Assembly (NCBI GenBank): GCA_026874595.1
Contig: CM049320.1
Span: forward strand, 43,718,714-43,782,713
DNA from: Sipunculus nudus
Lineage: Eukaryota; Annelida; Sipuncula; Golfingiida; Sipunculidae
DNA length: 64,000 nt
Direction: 5' to 3'
Below the pieces are notes generated by a model. The model saw only the letters and a program-made list of their open reading frames with translations, had not been told where the DNA came from and did no database searches. Of the stretch, positions 21,685-34,445 are shown piece by piece; the first letter of the stretch is position 1; each line of letters begins with the position of its first letter. Both the position numbers and the translations under genes were made by a program.

Positions 21685-24600
21685 GGGCTCGAAAGTACCC
21701 CCCCCCCCCCCCCCACCACCAGAATTATTAACAATTTTACAGACCAGTATCTGAATAACTAATGCATTGATTGCCATGATTCTTTCCATGCATATTGATC
21801 ATGGAGCGTTTCATCATTTCCTGAAGACTGGTGGCTCCACCTGTTTTTCTAATTTTCGGATGAAAAAGTCCTTCCGTTAACAGGGCACAAATTGTAACCA
21901 TTAGACCTAGAAACTTACAAATGTACATCTGGGGAGGACCTGGGCAAATCTCCAAGGAAACCTGAAATTGTGTCATAGTGACCTATATTTTGTGAACCAC
22001 AGGCCGAAAACATGATTTTGAGTACTCAGTCAGTCAGACGGGGCTCAAATTGTATCTGCCAGCCCTAGAATCTTTTGACCGAACACCCATATAGGACGAT
22101 AAAATATCTCCTTTGAAACGTAAATTTAGGTCACTGTGACTTATGTCCTAAGACATTTTTTTTCAAATAATTACATATTTTTTCTATTTCTGAGATCTTC
22201 AAATGAAGCAGTCCGGCCGTTAACCGGGAACAAACGGTGACAGGTAGACCGTAAACCTTTTACTGTACATCCAGGGAGGTCATGAGTAAATCTCCGTGGA
22301 AATCTGAAATTAGGTAATTGTGACCTATATTTTATGAACTATGGGCCAAAAACATGAGTTTGAGCACCCAGAGTCAGACGGGGCACAAATTGTATCCATT
22401 TGCCTTAGAATTTTCTGACATGACAGTTCGGTAGGTCTCTGGTTAACCTGCATGGAAACTTAAAATTAGGTCATGGTGACCTAAATTCTGTGAACGTAGG
22501 ACCAAAAAACATGATTTTTAGCACCCTGAAAATCAGACGGGCACAAATCGTATCTGCCAGCCCAAAATGTTCCTATTTAATATACAGGAAAGTCTTGGGA
22601 AGTCTCCATAGACACCTGAAATTAGGTCATGGTTACCTATATTACTGGCTAAGCACCAAGACAGTAAGACAGGGTACAAAACCTTTTTGTTGGACGTAGA
22701 ATCTTGTCTTGACATCCAGCGATGTCCTTAAAAATGTGCATGGTCTTTTTATAGTCAGCTGACTGCATGGAAAAAGGCTAGATTTCATGGGAAAGGCTGG
22801 ACATGTTATCATTAAATATGTTCTTCTTGTCAATTTTGAACAACTTCAATCGCTACAGTTGAATGGGGATACCAGCTACAAAATTGTTCATTCAGATGAT
22901 AAAATTCATTTTGTGAATCTTTTCCTACTCAGCTGAGCGTCATGACCCATGGGTCACGTCTTATCAGCATTTGAAAAGCTAAAAGGAATGGCCCTACTGG
23001 TGACAAACATTTAATATGTTGCTGAATTTTTACTGTGCACTTTTATGGTCTATATTAAACATGCAGGAGCCTCTCATGATCAACTAGAATACATATGCAA
23101 AAATTTAGGCAGAAAAGTCAAACCACTACATGTATATGAGTGATTTCATCCCAAAGCAAACAAACAGAAGGACTTGTGCAAAAATGGTTGCAGGTGGCCC
23201 CTCCAGTTTTGTGTATGATAAAGAGCTATGTTAGATCTATCACATGCAGAATTTTGGTCCAATCGGTCAAACGGTTCCCGAGATATGAGCTTGGATGTCT
23301 ACAGCGTAAACTAGAATGTAGGTAGCGCCACCTGTCATGAAACCAAGAAAGCTGTCCAGGATGTGTAAACCTGCAAAATTTTAGGCAGATAAGTCAAACC
23401 TCTACAGAGATATGAGTGATTTTAGCCCACGGCAGACAAACAGACAGACCCTGTGCAAAAGTGGTTGCAGGTGGCCCCTCCAGTTTTGCGTATGATAAAG
23501 AGCTATAAGAGATCTGTACACATGCAAAATTTTGGCCCATTCGGTTCCCGAGATATGAGCTTGGATGTCTGCAGCGTGAATGTGAATGTAGGTAGCGCCA
23601 CCTGTCATAAAATCAAGAAAGCTATCTAGGATGCATGCCAAATTTTAGGTAAATTAGTCAAACCACTGCAGAGATATGAGTGATTTTAACCCAAGGCAGA
23701 TGAACAGATGGACACTGTGCAAACTTGGTTGCAGGTGGCGCCACCATTTTTTGTGTATGTTATAAAGCTATCCAAGGGCTACATTTGTACAAAAAAATTT
23801 TCCTGATCGGTCAAATGGTTCCCGAGATATGTGGGTTTATGTGTGGAAACACACGCACAAATGGACGCTGGGCAGAGAGGAAAGGTCATAGGTCAAGGCC
23901 AATTGGTTAGGCACCAGTTCACATGTGACCCGATAATTGGTGTAAGTTTCGGAAAAATCCGTCTAGTAGTCTCAGAGGAGTTCTCCGGAAACGAACGCGG
24001 CGGCGGCGGATCCCGGTCAAAAACATAGTATCCGCAAAACTTCATTTTGGCGGATACAATTATTTCTAGAAGTATCATTATTTCAGCCACCATCATGTGA
24101 CAGTAATATGTGCATAAAGAAAAACCAATGTATGTATGAATACCTGTTAATTATAGAATAAGGAAGAAAGTGGAAATTAGCAAAAGTATTATAATATATA
24201 TTTAATTTATTAACTGAAATAAAATGCTACCAAAAAATTCTATTTTCAAACGAGCATAAACTAAATCTGATAAGTATATATATTACTGTGTGATACATGA
24301 GAATTATGGCCCGAAGCAATATAATTAAGAAATAAAGGAAAAAAACATTAAGTGCCTAAAAGTTATATTAATGAATACATTAGACCAACAAAATGTGTTA
24401 ATGTTAGTTTTTTATAATTCTGAAAACAGGTTAAAAATTTCCATATGCTCCAAAACAATTTTATCACGGCTGAAAGTACCTCCTTTCATTGCATTGATAC
24501 ATTATTTATAAGACTGAACATATAACATTAACAGCTATATACTTTACATATAGATCGCAGAACACTTGCATTAATTCTACACAGTAAAAACAAAGGATTG

Positions 24601-27600
24601 TTCAGGACTTAAAGTGTCTTAATGCAATTATTAAACCTTAAAATGTATCAATAAAATAAAAAATATAAAATTTTTCAACAGGACAAAAAATAAATATGAA
24701 ATTACAAAATTCTTCGTTTTGGCGGATACGATTAGGGGACATACGATTGCACATAGGACCCCCTCAGCCCCAGGACTAACGGGGGAGTCCAAGATCTATG
24801 GGTATGCACAATTTCAGGCCAATACTGCAAATCACTCATGAGAATAGGGCATTAATTTTTTTCTACAAAAATGGAAAGGTAAGTGGCGCCACCTGTCTGC
24901 TTTAAGAGAAAACTTTCCAAATAGATGAACATGCCGAATTTCAGACCAATACCTTGACCCACTCCTGAGATATGAGCAATTTTCACCAAAAGCACATGAA
25001 CGGATGGACGCCACAGGAAAACGATTGCAGATGGTGCCACCAGTCTTGAGTACAAGATGTAGGAGTCCAAGATCTATTGATATTAAAAATTTCAGGTCAA
25101 TACTGCAAATCACTCCTGAGAAACAGGCATTAATTTATTCTACAAAAAAAAATAAAAACTGAGTGGCGCCACCTGTCTGGTTTACAAGAAATCTGTCAAA
25201 GATGGATGAACATGCAAAATTTCAGACCAATACCTTGACCCATGTCTGAAGCCGGCCAAACACAAGGCGAGAGCGACATGTCGCAGAACAAGAATGATCT
25301 GCGACATGTCGCTCAACATGAACAGTCCATACACAAAGCGACATGTTCTGCAACATTTCTTGCAAACCTATGATAAAAACTACATGCATCAAACATAACT
25401 TCCAGGATTCATCCTTTATTTTGTAAGGTAACATTATATTTAATTATTCATCAATATTTGTGCGTGTGACGAAGGTTTCCTGCCAAGGACATATTCTGTC
25501 TTGTTTTTCTTTATAAATATAGATATGTAAGAAAAATAGGCATAGGTATATTATATTTTGGGACAGCTACACAACTTCTTATGAGTTTCCTGTTGAGCAC
25601 GCAAAACACATGGCACCCTCCTCAGACACGGTGAAACCATGGACGGTCACATTATCACAGGATAACATGATCAATCGTTATATTTTCGTTGGCTTTTCCC
25701 CCGACACGGGGCCTGATGTTGTGCGACAAGTCGCAGGAAAAAGAAACCTGTTCCTTCTTTGGGACATGTCCAGTAACTCATGAAAACGTGCGATTAACCC
25801 ACATACATGGTGCGACTTGTCACGGAACAAGCGTGTCCTGCAACTTTTCCCACGACGTCGTCTCGTGTATGGCCAGCTTGAGATACGAGCATTTTTTCAC
25901 CCAAAGCACATGTACAGATGGACGCTACTGGAAAACGATCGCACCGGTCTTGAGTACTAAAGGGAGAAGCCCAAGGTCTATCGAAATGCACAATTTACTG
26001 CAAATCACTCCTGAGAAGAGAGCATTTATTTATTAAAAAAAAAAAAAAAAACAAACAAAGGTAGGTGGCTTCACCTGTCGGGTTTACAAGAAAACTTTCC
26101 AAGGTTGATGAACATGCCAAATTTCAGAAATTTCAAGGTCCCTATTGAACAGACTTGCATTGACTTGTTCAAAATAATACCATGAAAACACCACATCAAG
26201 CTGTTATAGTAGTCAGTTTGCAACACATAGGCTTATTCCAATCCTGTCACTGTGTCAAAGCTATTTATATAGCTGACAAAACCTTGACCAGTTGCCAACA
26301 TCCAGGCACTGGCAAATATGGGCAATCTACCAATGGTAGACTAAGTGCTGCCATCTGTACACAAAAGTGGTCCCTACTTGAAATAACTTTGAAATTATTT
26401 TTTTCGATTACTAAATGCTTTTCTGCTGACTTTTTCTTAAAAAAAAAAGAAATTAGGAATGCAAAATTGTAATTCAGATACATCTCACTGATGGCAAATA
26501 CTTGAATTAAGTTGGGTACGGACACCAATTATTTATAATCAATATCCAGCCGTCTTATATAGCCACAGATAGGTGAATGATTATATGATTGTTAACACTG
26601 CCTGGTATGATGACTAATTTAAATCATTTATCTAAATTTTTTAAAAGCTTTTAAAAAAAATTCTTGTCAATATTAACCATAGATAACCTGAAATGTATGT
26701 CTAGTGAAATGATGTAATAGATGCTGATAAAATTGTGCCAGAATAGATGCAACTGCTTCACACAGCTAACATATACGGAAAATTAATCAATTCAGTCTCC
26801 ATAATTCAACCAAAAATCATTCTGGTGAAACCAATTAAGAACAATTATTATAAGAATTATTTTGGGGATTATTCTTGTAAAAAATTAAACAAATTGGCTT
26901 CAGTCGAAAAAGTTTTGCAGGTATTTAACTCATATAGAAAAATACAGCAAACTGGCTAAGTTCAGCTTCCAAAAATCACTGAGCCAAAACCATCTGAACA
27001 AACTTGAATTATCAACATCTTAGGATAATTAATGTGTGAGTTTTAAGAATTTGGCCCAGTGGTTTTTGAGATCTTTGTAGCCACGAAGCTGAAATGGGCT
27101 GTCATGGCATATAGCTAAATTCAGCTTCCCATAACTCACTGAACAGAAACCATTTGAACAAACTTCAGAAAGTACTAACCTAGGATCATTTCTGAAGTAT
27201 AGCAGTATGATACAGGCACTGACAACCCCCGTACAAAAAAGGCCGATGCAGGTGGCGCCACCAATACCTCAATTTCAGATATGACTCATGTGACCAACAT
27301 TGGCATAAAATTTGGTGATGATACCTAAAGCCGTTTCTGAGATTGAAATTTTAGTATGCTTTATGCAGATGACTAATTTCAACTTCCTGTAACTCGACAA
27401 AAAATCATAGAATTTGAACCATTCGACAAAACTTGAGAGATTGTTTCTGGGATTATTTCTGTGAAATATTGGACAATTTGGCTGGACAGTTTCGAAGAAG
27501 ATTTTTTAAAGGGTTTTAAGCTTTTTCCCTACAAATCGAAGTTAATGCAGATACTCAAAAAAATAACCTAGTTTAACATGTAACTGATTCTTATATGCTA

Positions 27601-29951
27601 TTTGGAACTGCTAGCTCTGACGGTTTCTGAGACAGCCTGGGTTAACGTACGGACGACGGTTGACGGACGGCGCTGCACCATCGTATAAGCTCAGGTTCGC
27701 TAAAAATCTTGTAACCAATGGTCTCAGGACGAATTATGTAAGGAACGTCCTTAGGGTTCATACATTTCCAGCAAATCAAAATTTTATGACTTTATCAGGA
27801 CTTTTTTTAATCTGCGACAAAAAAAATCATGACCTTTTCCTCGTCACTTTGACATATATAAATGTTACTTATAAAACTTGATACAGATCATCCTTGCTCT
27901 TTAAGATATGAAGAATATAGCTTAAAGAATACATATAAAGTTAAATATATTTAAGAGACATTATTTAAAAAATTTGGATTTTTTTTTTTATTTTCCTCTA
28001 AATGTTAAAAAAAGATTTGCCTAGGCAATAGGATATTAAACTTTAAAATGAACACATGGAATGATTGAGTAAAAACAATCCGGTTCAACAGTTCAGTCTT
28101 GCAGTGTTTTTTTTTAAGATTCGTGTTTTAATAAAAATTTTAATACTGAGAATGAAATATAACACCTGACAAGCTTTCAAAGTGTCAATTAAATTACTTT
28201 CAAACAAAGAGATGCAACAACCCAAGAATCAATCAGCGTGGTACATGGTATCAGAAACTAACACAGTTTAACTGGGATTAGTAAGAACGGTGCCATTCAC
28301 TTTGATGTTGCCCCTAAAACTCGGCAGACTCCCGGAAAACGAATGTGTTGGAATCTCTGACTGGATAACAAAGATGCAATCGTAATGACAATAAAGCAAC
28401 ATTGTTATTTATACCTTTCTGAAAATCGCAGCATATTATACTTTTTAATTCATTTTAAAAATTCATTTTTTAAATTGCGAATTTCAATACACAACAGTCT
28501 TTCATCACAGAAAATTATCTAAAATAGAATTTTTATTTATGATTTAACATCTGCTTAAGTGATTATTTTTTATTGCAAACGACAGTAAAATATACCTACC
28601 ATTTTTATTCGTCTCATATACGTACCATTTTTAGCTTCTCCCCAGTGATATAAAACTACATTTGCACAAAACTCGCCATTGCCGTGATCACTCCACTACA
28701 GAAAAGCTAATATTTGGTTCGCTTGGTATCCTAAGAACAACACTGAATTCTTGAAATTGTGTATCTTGAACGCATGTTTAGCTGAATGAAGACTGCCTTG
28801 AATTTTTTTTTACGAAAGTATACATAGGAATGCATGGCATGACCGCAATGGGGGGGGGGGGGGGGGGGGGATAGGGAAGGGCGGATGCCAACCTAAGTTG
28901 GAACAGCACTATAAGAAGAGAAACACCCAGATGTATTCTGCTTTTCATGTTTCACGTACGTTCAATCTTTGACAAATATAATAAAGTTGATACAAAATAT
29001 TTTAAACTGTCAGAAAATAAAAAATCATGACTTTTTCATGACTTTTGAGATTTTTCTTAAAAATCATGACTTTTTAAGGACGTACGAACACCATCATCAC
29101 CCCCCCCCCCCCACCACCCGGTGCACCAAGTGTAATGCAAATATTTTTGTTTTAAATGTATATCCTTACCTACTCCATTGTTCAAAAAAATTTACTTCCT
29201 TTCAAACTAGAATACGGGTAGTCGACAAGCGACTACGTGTATCCGTCAAAATCATAGTAGGACGGGTGAAGTGAGGCATGGATTGAGTGGCAAGGGGAAA
29301 CAGAGTTACAGGTGTTACAAATTAGAATGGATGTCTGCCACGTAAACATGATTGTAGGTGGCGCCACCTGTTATTTTAACGATAAACTATCCAAGATGTA
29401 TACACGTGCAAAATTTCAGGTGGAAAAGTCAAACCACTGCAGAGATATGAGTGATTTTATCCCTCATCAGACAAACAGATGGACGCTGTGCAAAAATGGT
29501 CGCGCCACCATTTTTGTGTATGTTATAAAGCTATCCAAGGGCTACATTTGTGTAAAAAAAAATTTCCTGATTGGTCAAACGAGTTCGGAGATATAAGCAT
29601 TAATGTAAGCAGCGTGAACGTAAATAAAGCTGACGCCACCCGTCATAAAATCAAGAAAGCTATCCAGGATGTATACGCATGCCGAATTACAGGTAATTTG
29701 GTCAAACCACTGCAGAGATATGAGTGATTTTAACCCAAGGCAGACAAACAGATGGACACTGTGCAAAAATGGCTGCAGGTGGCGCCACCATTTTTTGTGT
29801 TCGTTATAAAGCTATCCCATGGCAACATTTGTGTTAATTTTTCTTCCTGATTGGTCAAACGGTTCCCAAGATATGAGCTTGGATGTCTGCAGCATGAACG
29901 TGAATGAAGCTGGCGCCACCTGCCATAAAATCAAAAAAGCTATCTGGGATG
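21685..29951 (+). repeat. 8.27-kb segmental tandem duplication, copy 2
   Basis: Repeats 13412-21684 with offset 8273 before the first C-tract and 8275-8276 after it. It holds the same inner repeats: family A part to 22960, B to 24057 (hairpin 24028-24057), E with the MITE at 25250-25878, family C to 27705, and the start of the B element at 29207. The junction shows no microhomology beyond a base or so. Confidence 0.95.
25250..25878. mobile_element. MITE candidate, second copy by duplication
   Basis: Same element as at 16975-17603, shifted by 8275, with the same TGA flanks. Its identity to the first copy comes from the segmental duplication, not from a new insertion. Confidence 0.65.
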
Positions 29952-30381
29952 TATACGGTTGCCGAATTTCAGGTGTATTAGTCAACCACTGCAGAGATAT
30001 GAGTATTTCTAACCCAAGGTAGATGAACTGATGGACACTGTGCAAACATGGTTGTAGGTGGCGCCACCATTTTTTGTGTATGTTTTAAAGCTATCCATGG
30101 GCTACATTTGTACAAAAAGAATTTTCCTGATCGGTCAAATGGTTCCCGAGATATGTGGGTTTATGTGTGGAAACAGATGCACAAATGGACGCTGGGCAGA
30201 GAGGAAAGGTTATAGGTCAAGGCTAATTGGTTAGGCACCAGTTCACATGTGACCCGATAATTGGTGTAAGTTTCGGAAAAATCCGTCTAGTAGTCTCAGA
30301 GGAGTTCTCCGGAAACGAACGCGGCGGCGGCGGATCCCGGTCAAAAACATAGTATCCGCAAAACTTCATTTTGGCGGATAC
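29207..30381 (+). repeat. Family B element, complete
   Basis: The best complete example. The 5' end is CTAGAATACGGGTAGTCGAC with hairpin GTAGTCG/CGACTAC; about 3.5 core units of ~280 bp follow; the 3' hairpin is GTATCCGCAAAA...TTTTGGCGGATAC at 30352-30381. GTATCCG...AAAA also occurs just inside the 5' end, so the two ends share a short direct repeat. Total about 1.2 kb. No coding sequence. Confidence 0.88.
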
Positions 30382-30944
30382 AATTATTTCTAGAAGTATC
30401 ATTATTTCAGCTACCATTATATGACAGTAATATGTGCATAAAGAAAAAACAATTTATGTATGTATACCTGTTAATTATAGAATAAGGAAGAAAGTGGATA
30501 CTATAATTTGAACAAATTAAAATAGAATTGAAAGCATCAGGAAGCATAATTTTACAATATATAAGCCAAATTAATGATAAATACAGGTACAATTTAAGAT
30601 TGTAAATTCTGACTCAAGTTTTAATTTTTAGATATTTATTGTTTTGCAAATTTATAAAATATATATAATTGAGGTATCAAATACTTGTGTATGCATAAAG
30701 TATTTTTATCTGACAAAATTTATGATAACCGATCATGCATTTTTATAATTGTGAATCACCTTATATTTTCAGATATATATGTTATATTGTAAATGTATAA
30801 CATTTTTAACTTGAAAAAAAGTATGATGTAATGAAAAGAATGAGGATCTTATGCGAACATTTGTTCATTATTTTCCTGACCATGCAGAATATGAAATAAA
30901 GTGATTGGCTTTGTTTGTACACCATTCTGATTTCTATACCTAAC
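30382..30944. other. AT-rich spacer, nothing recognised
   Basis: The first ~110 bp resemble the flank of the copy ending at 15781 (CAGTAATATGTGCATAAAGA, then CCTGTTAATTATAGAATAAG), so the duplicated source extended past the B hairpin. The rest is AT-rich without order. Confidence 0.5.
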
Positions 30945-32363
30945 TACAATACAGTTGTATCCGCCGAAACAAGAATGGGACGGGTAAAGTGAGCCATGGA
31001 TTGAGTGCCAAGGGGAAATAGAGAGAGTTGTGTTGTATATAAGCATGAATGTCTGCAGCCAAAATGTGTATGTAGGTGGCGCCACCTGCCACAAAATCCA
31101 GAAAAGTTATCCAAGTTGTATACTATTGCATAATTTTTGGCAGATAAGTCAAACCACTGCTGAGATGTGAGTGATTTTATCCAAGAGCAGACAAACAGAC
31201 TGACACTGTGCAAAAATGGTTGCAGGTCGCTCCACAAGTTTTGTGCATGATAAAGAGCTATGTGAGATCTATACACATGCAAAATTTCACGGAGACGCGT
31301 CAAACCAGTCCTGAGATATAAGCCTGAATGTCTACAGCCTGAACGTGAAAGTAGGTGGCGCCACCTGCCATGAAATCGAGAAAGCTATCCAAGATGTATA
31401 TGCATGCAAAATTTTAGGCTGATAAGTCAAACCACTGCCGAGATATGAGCGATTTTGTCCCATGGCAGATGAACAGATGGACGCTGTGCAAAAATGTGCA
31501 GGTGGCGCCACTAGTTTTGCGTATGATAAAGAGCTATGTGAGATCCATACACACGCAAAATTTCAGGGAGATACGTCAAACCAGTCTTGAGATATAAGCC
31601 TGGATATCTGCAGCATGAACGTGAATGTAGGTGGCGCCATCTGTAAAAAAATCGATAAAGCTATCCAGGATGAATACACATGCAAAATTTCAGATGGATA
31701 AGTCCATTCACTGCGGAGATATGAGGGATTTTATCCCAAGGCAGATGAACGCTGTGCAAAAATGGTTGCAGGTGGCGCCATCAGTTTTGTGCATGTTAAG
31801 AGCTATGTGAGATCTATACAAATGCAAAATTTCAGGGGGATACGTCAAACCAGTCTTGACATATAAGATTGATGTCTGCAGCCTGAACGTGTAGGCGGCA
31901 CCACCTGTCATAAAATCAAGAAAGCTATCCAGGATGAATACATATGCATAATTTCAGGTGGGTAAGTCCATCCACTGCGGAGATATGAGTGATTATATCC
32001 CAAGGCAGATGAACAGATGGGCGCTGTGCAAAAATGGTTGCAGGTGGCCCCACCATTTTTTATGTATGTTATTAGGCTATCCAAGGGCTACCTTTGTGCA
32101 AGTTTTTTTTCCTGATTAGTCAAACGAGTCAAGATATATGTGGGTTAATGTGTCAAAACAGACACATAGATGGACACACTAGACAGGGAAAAGGTCAGAG
32201 GTCAACGCAAAATATTTTGGCACGAAATCACATGACCCATAATCGTGTTAAGTTTAGGAAAAATCTGTCTAGTGGTCTCAGAGTTCGATTCTTGAAATGA
32301 ACATGGCAGCTGCGGAACCCGGTCAAAAACATAGTATCCGCAAAACTTTGTTTTGGCGGATAC
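30945..32363 (+). repeat. Family B array, about 4-5 units, intact 3' hairpin
   Basis: Opens with GTTGTATCCGCCGAAACAAG; the usual CTAGAAT...GTAGTCG start is missing or diverged. Core palindromes are at about 31075, 31353, 31499, 31630, 31770 and 31890 in mixed states (GTGGCGCCACCTGCCA, GTGGCGCCATCTGT). Ends in hairpin GTATCCGCAAAA...TTTTGGCGGATAC at 32334-32363. Confidence 0.85.
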
Positions 32364-33009
32364 AATAGCTCCTTACACAGCGCTTTACCTATAGGCCTAC
32401 TACCTATAATGTAAGCGCTGTTTGTTATGACCACGTATCCTTAATTGCTACACCAGAGGGGAGCACTGTATTTTGTCCAATCAGATGAGACCTTGTGCTG
32501 GAAGACACAGCCAAACGAGGATTACACGGAGCAAATGCTGTTCATTTTGTTTTGAGTGACAGCTCATCGCCCCGGTAACCGTCTGAACAGGCCACAGGCT
32601 CAGAGTGAATGGCCCCAGACGTGGTTTGCTTAGGGTTGGTGAGCTGCAATTCCATCAAAACGTAACAACAAAAGCTACGTACACACCTCGCCGGCTGGTT
32701 TCAGTTCTGCAGACAACAGATACATGGCTACGCTAACATAGTCATAACGCCATAATCGAATCCGTCGATGATGCGAGAAATAAGAATACAGAGGGAGCAA
32801 TTAAAATTCTACTATAAACTGTAAACAAGCGGCGCTTGAAGAGCAGCTATGGGCAGAGCCAGGATGCCTGTCGAGTGTTTGTGAGAATACAGAGGGAATT
32901 TAGTCACTTCCCCCACTTCAAGCTGCGAGTAGCGACCTTGCAAAGGCCTACAGAGATGTCAAGCTGTCAAAGTTGGCAATAGGCAATGCTAGGTCAGAGG
33001 AAAGGTGGG
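32364..33009. other. No gene recognised; more GC-balanced, non-repetitive stretch
   Basis: One of the few stretches here without visible tandem order. Includes CCAATCAGATGAG and GCCCCGGTAACCG. It may be unique host DNA or the outer part of the hAT element; no motif was seen to decide. Confidence 0.4.
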
Positions 33010-33164
33010 ATAAAGTAAACTGAGGGCACTTATCCAGTTTATGGAAAAAGCCAATGACATCACCATCACCAAACCCTAAACAACATGGGCACAAACACAT
33101 TGTGCAAATGCTGCCACAGAAGACCATCATAAACAGTGCAATTCCAGGATCAATGTATTCTATG
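33010..33164 (+). pseudogene. hAT transposase remnant, upstream part
   Basis: In one frame AQTHCANAATEDHHKQCN leads into RINVFY, the stretch that in hAT (ZMYM/KRBA2-type) transposases precedes the FIDHMVAELNERF segment. That segment lies at 39785 in the same frame once the BEL element and one target copy are taken out. A stop (TAA) replaces the expected Arg after ITKP. In active elements the protein cuts and pastes DNA; this one is dead. Its upstream limit is unclear. Confidence 0.7.
33160..33164 (+). other. BEL target-site duplication, left (CTATG)
   Basis: CTATG before the 5' LTR matches CTATG after the 3' LTR at 39778-39782. Five base pairs is the usual size for BEL/Pao. Confidence 0.93.
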
Positions 33165-33448
33165 TGTTGTGGTCTCCGATGTGAACCAGATTTATTTATT
33201 CATTAATAAGTGTCAATTATTATCATGTCAATGTGCACCAGTAATATTATCCATGATCAAATGCAAGTTTTTGTTTTGATCACGCTGTGTTCTATTGGCG
33301 GAACCTTGCACCTAATAAATCACTTCCGGAAATGTCTGAGAGCCGTTGAAGTCGTTTTGAGGAACATGTGTGTTTGTGAATCTGTTTTGAGGCAGAATAA
33401 ATGGAGGACGAGCTATCTAGTAGTAGACAAGAACGAGACCCCGCTACA
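33165..33448 (+). repeat. BEL 5' LTR
   Basis: Matches 39492-39777; begins TGTTGTGGTCTCCGATG and ends CCCCGCTACA. Immediately after it comes TGGTGCCCAGACCCGGGAA, the likely primer-binding site; I cannot name the tRNA. Confidence 0.94.
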
Positions 33449-33701
33449 TGGTGCCCAGACCCGGGAAAGGCAAGAATATTGGTTTATTTAGTCAAATTGC
33501 CTTTTTGTAAAACCAGCTCCTCCATTGCCTCTTGGTAGTGGGCGATAATGTGTGAGTTCAGTCGTCCCGCAACACACGTGTAACCCGTCGGACAGTGGCT
33601 TGTGTGTCACTGAAGAGAACTTTAGAAGCCGAGGGTATTATATGTAATAATATTGGCTTTGTAGTCAATAATGGACTGTTCATATGACTGTTATTGCGTT
33701 T

Positions 33702-33872
33702 GTAGCCGTCCATGTGCCTTGTTGTGATAGGTGGAGGCTACATATTTCGTTTGAGACTGTAGTCGTCCGTGCGCCTTGTTGTGATAGGTGGAGGCTACAT
33801 ATTTCGTTTGAGACTGTAGTCGTCCGTGCGCCTTGTTGTGATAGGTGGAGGCTACTCATTCGGTCAGAGACT
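33702..33872 (+). repeat. 57-bp tandem repeat, three copies, in BEL leader
   Basis: Units start at 33702, 33759 and 33816 with GTAGNCGTCCRTGYGCCTTG. Copies 2 and 3 are nearly identical, the third diverging at its end. 57 is a multiple of three, so an open frame of 67 codons runs through, but it stops before gag and has no known motif. Confidence 0.88.
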
Positions 33873-34148
33873 CAATTGTGTAATTAATTTCCTTTTGTGT
33901 ACGTCATACACACAGAGTTTTGTGTCATACTTTTAGAACTTCTGTTAAATTGGCTACCGTGTGATTGTCACCACAGTAACAGAAATATTTGAGAACATAA
34001 GTGTGTTGAGGAACTATTCAGGGCGAGTAGTTCTAGTACAGGACCTTTTGTTGTAAACATTGCCATTTGCGTGTCGTTGAGGGTACACTGTGTAGGCACT
34101 GTGTGAGGATACACGTGAACGTTTTGTTTTCCTTATGACCAATCAACC

Positions 34149-34445
34149 ATGTCGCTGGACGTGAAAAGAGTGCGTGCAGGTCCCCATGGATGGGCCAACC
34201 GTGCGTCCAAAAATCTGCAACAGTTTGTCGACACAGCGGACATTGATATTCACTCTTTAAAGGATGCTGTTGAGGAGCTGGATAAACGTTTGGATACACT
34301 GGACAATGCTCAGTTTAATGTAGAAATGAAGTTGTCCGAGGAGGAATTGTCCGTGGATATTGACGAGGCTGCTGATTTTAGGGATAAGTGCCGATTGCCG
34401 CTAATACTAGCTATGAAACTGATACGTCCCAGGAGTCTAAAGTAG
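34149..34445 (+). pseudogene. BEL gag, N-terminal part
   Basis: Starts MSLDVKRVRAGPHGWANRAS, then a charged helical region (SLKDAVEELDKRLDTLDNA) that probably forms a coiled coil, as at the start of BEL gag proteins. A frameshift near 34390 moves the homologous sequence to the next frame. No other protein seems likely in this position. Confidence 0.75.

Noticed and set aside
13461-29766. Pairs of identical open frames offset by about 8276 bp
   Set aside because: Explained by the segmental duplication; the frames fall in non-coding repeats.
33449-33467. Naming the tRNA that primes the BEL element
   Set aside because: TGGTGCCCAGACCCGGG has the right position, but I could not match it to a specific animal tRNA with confidence.
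33684-33887. 67-codon open frame in the BEL leader
   Set aside because: It arises from a 57-bp tandem repeat and has no homology I recognise.
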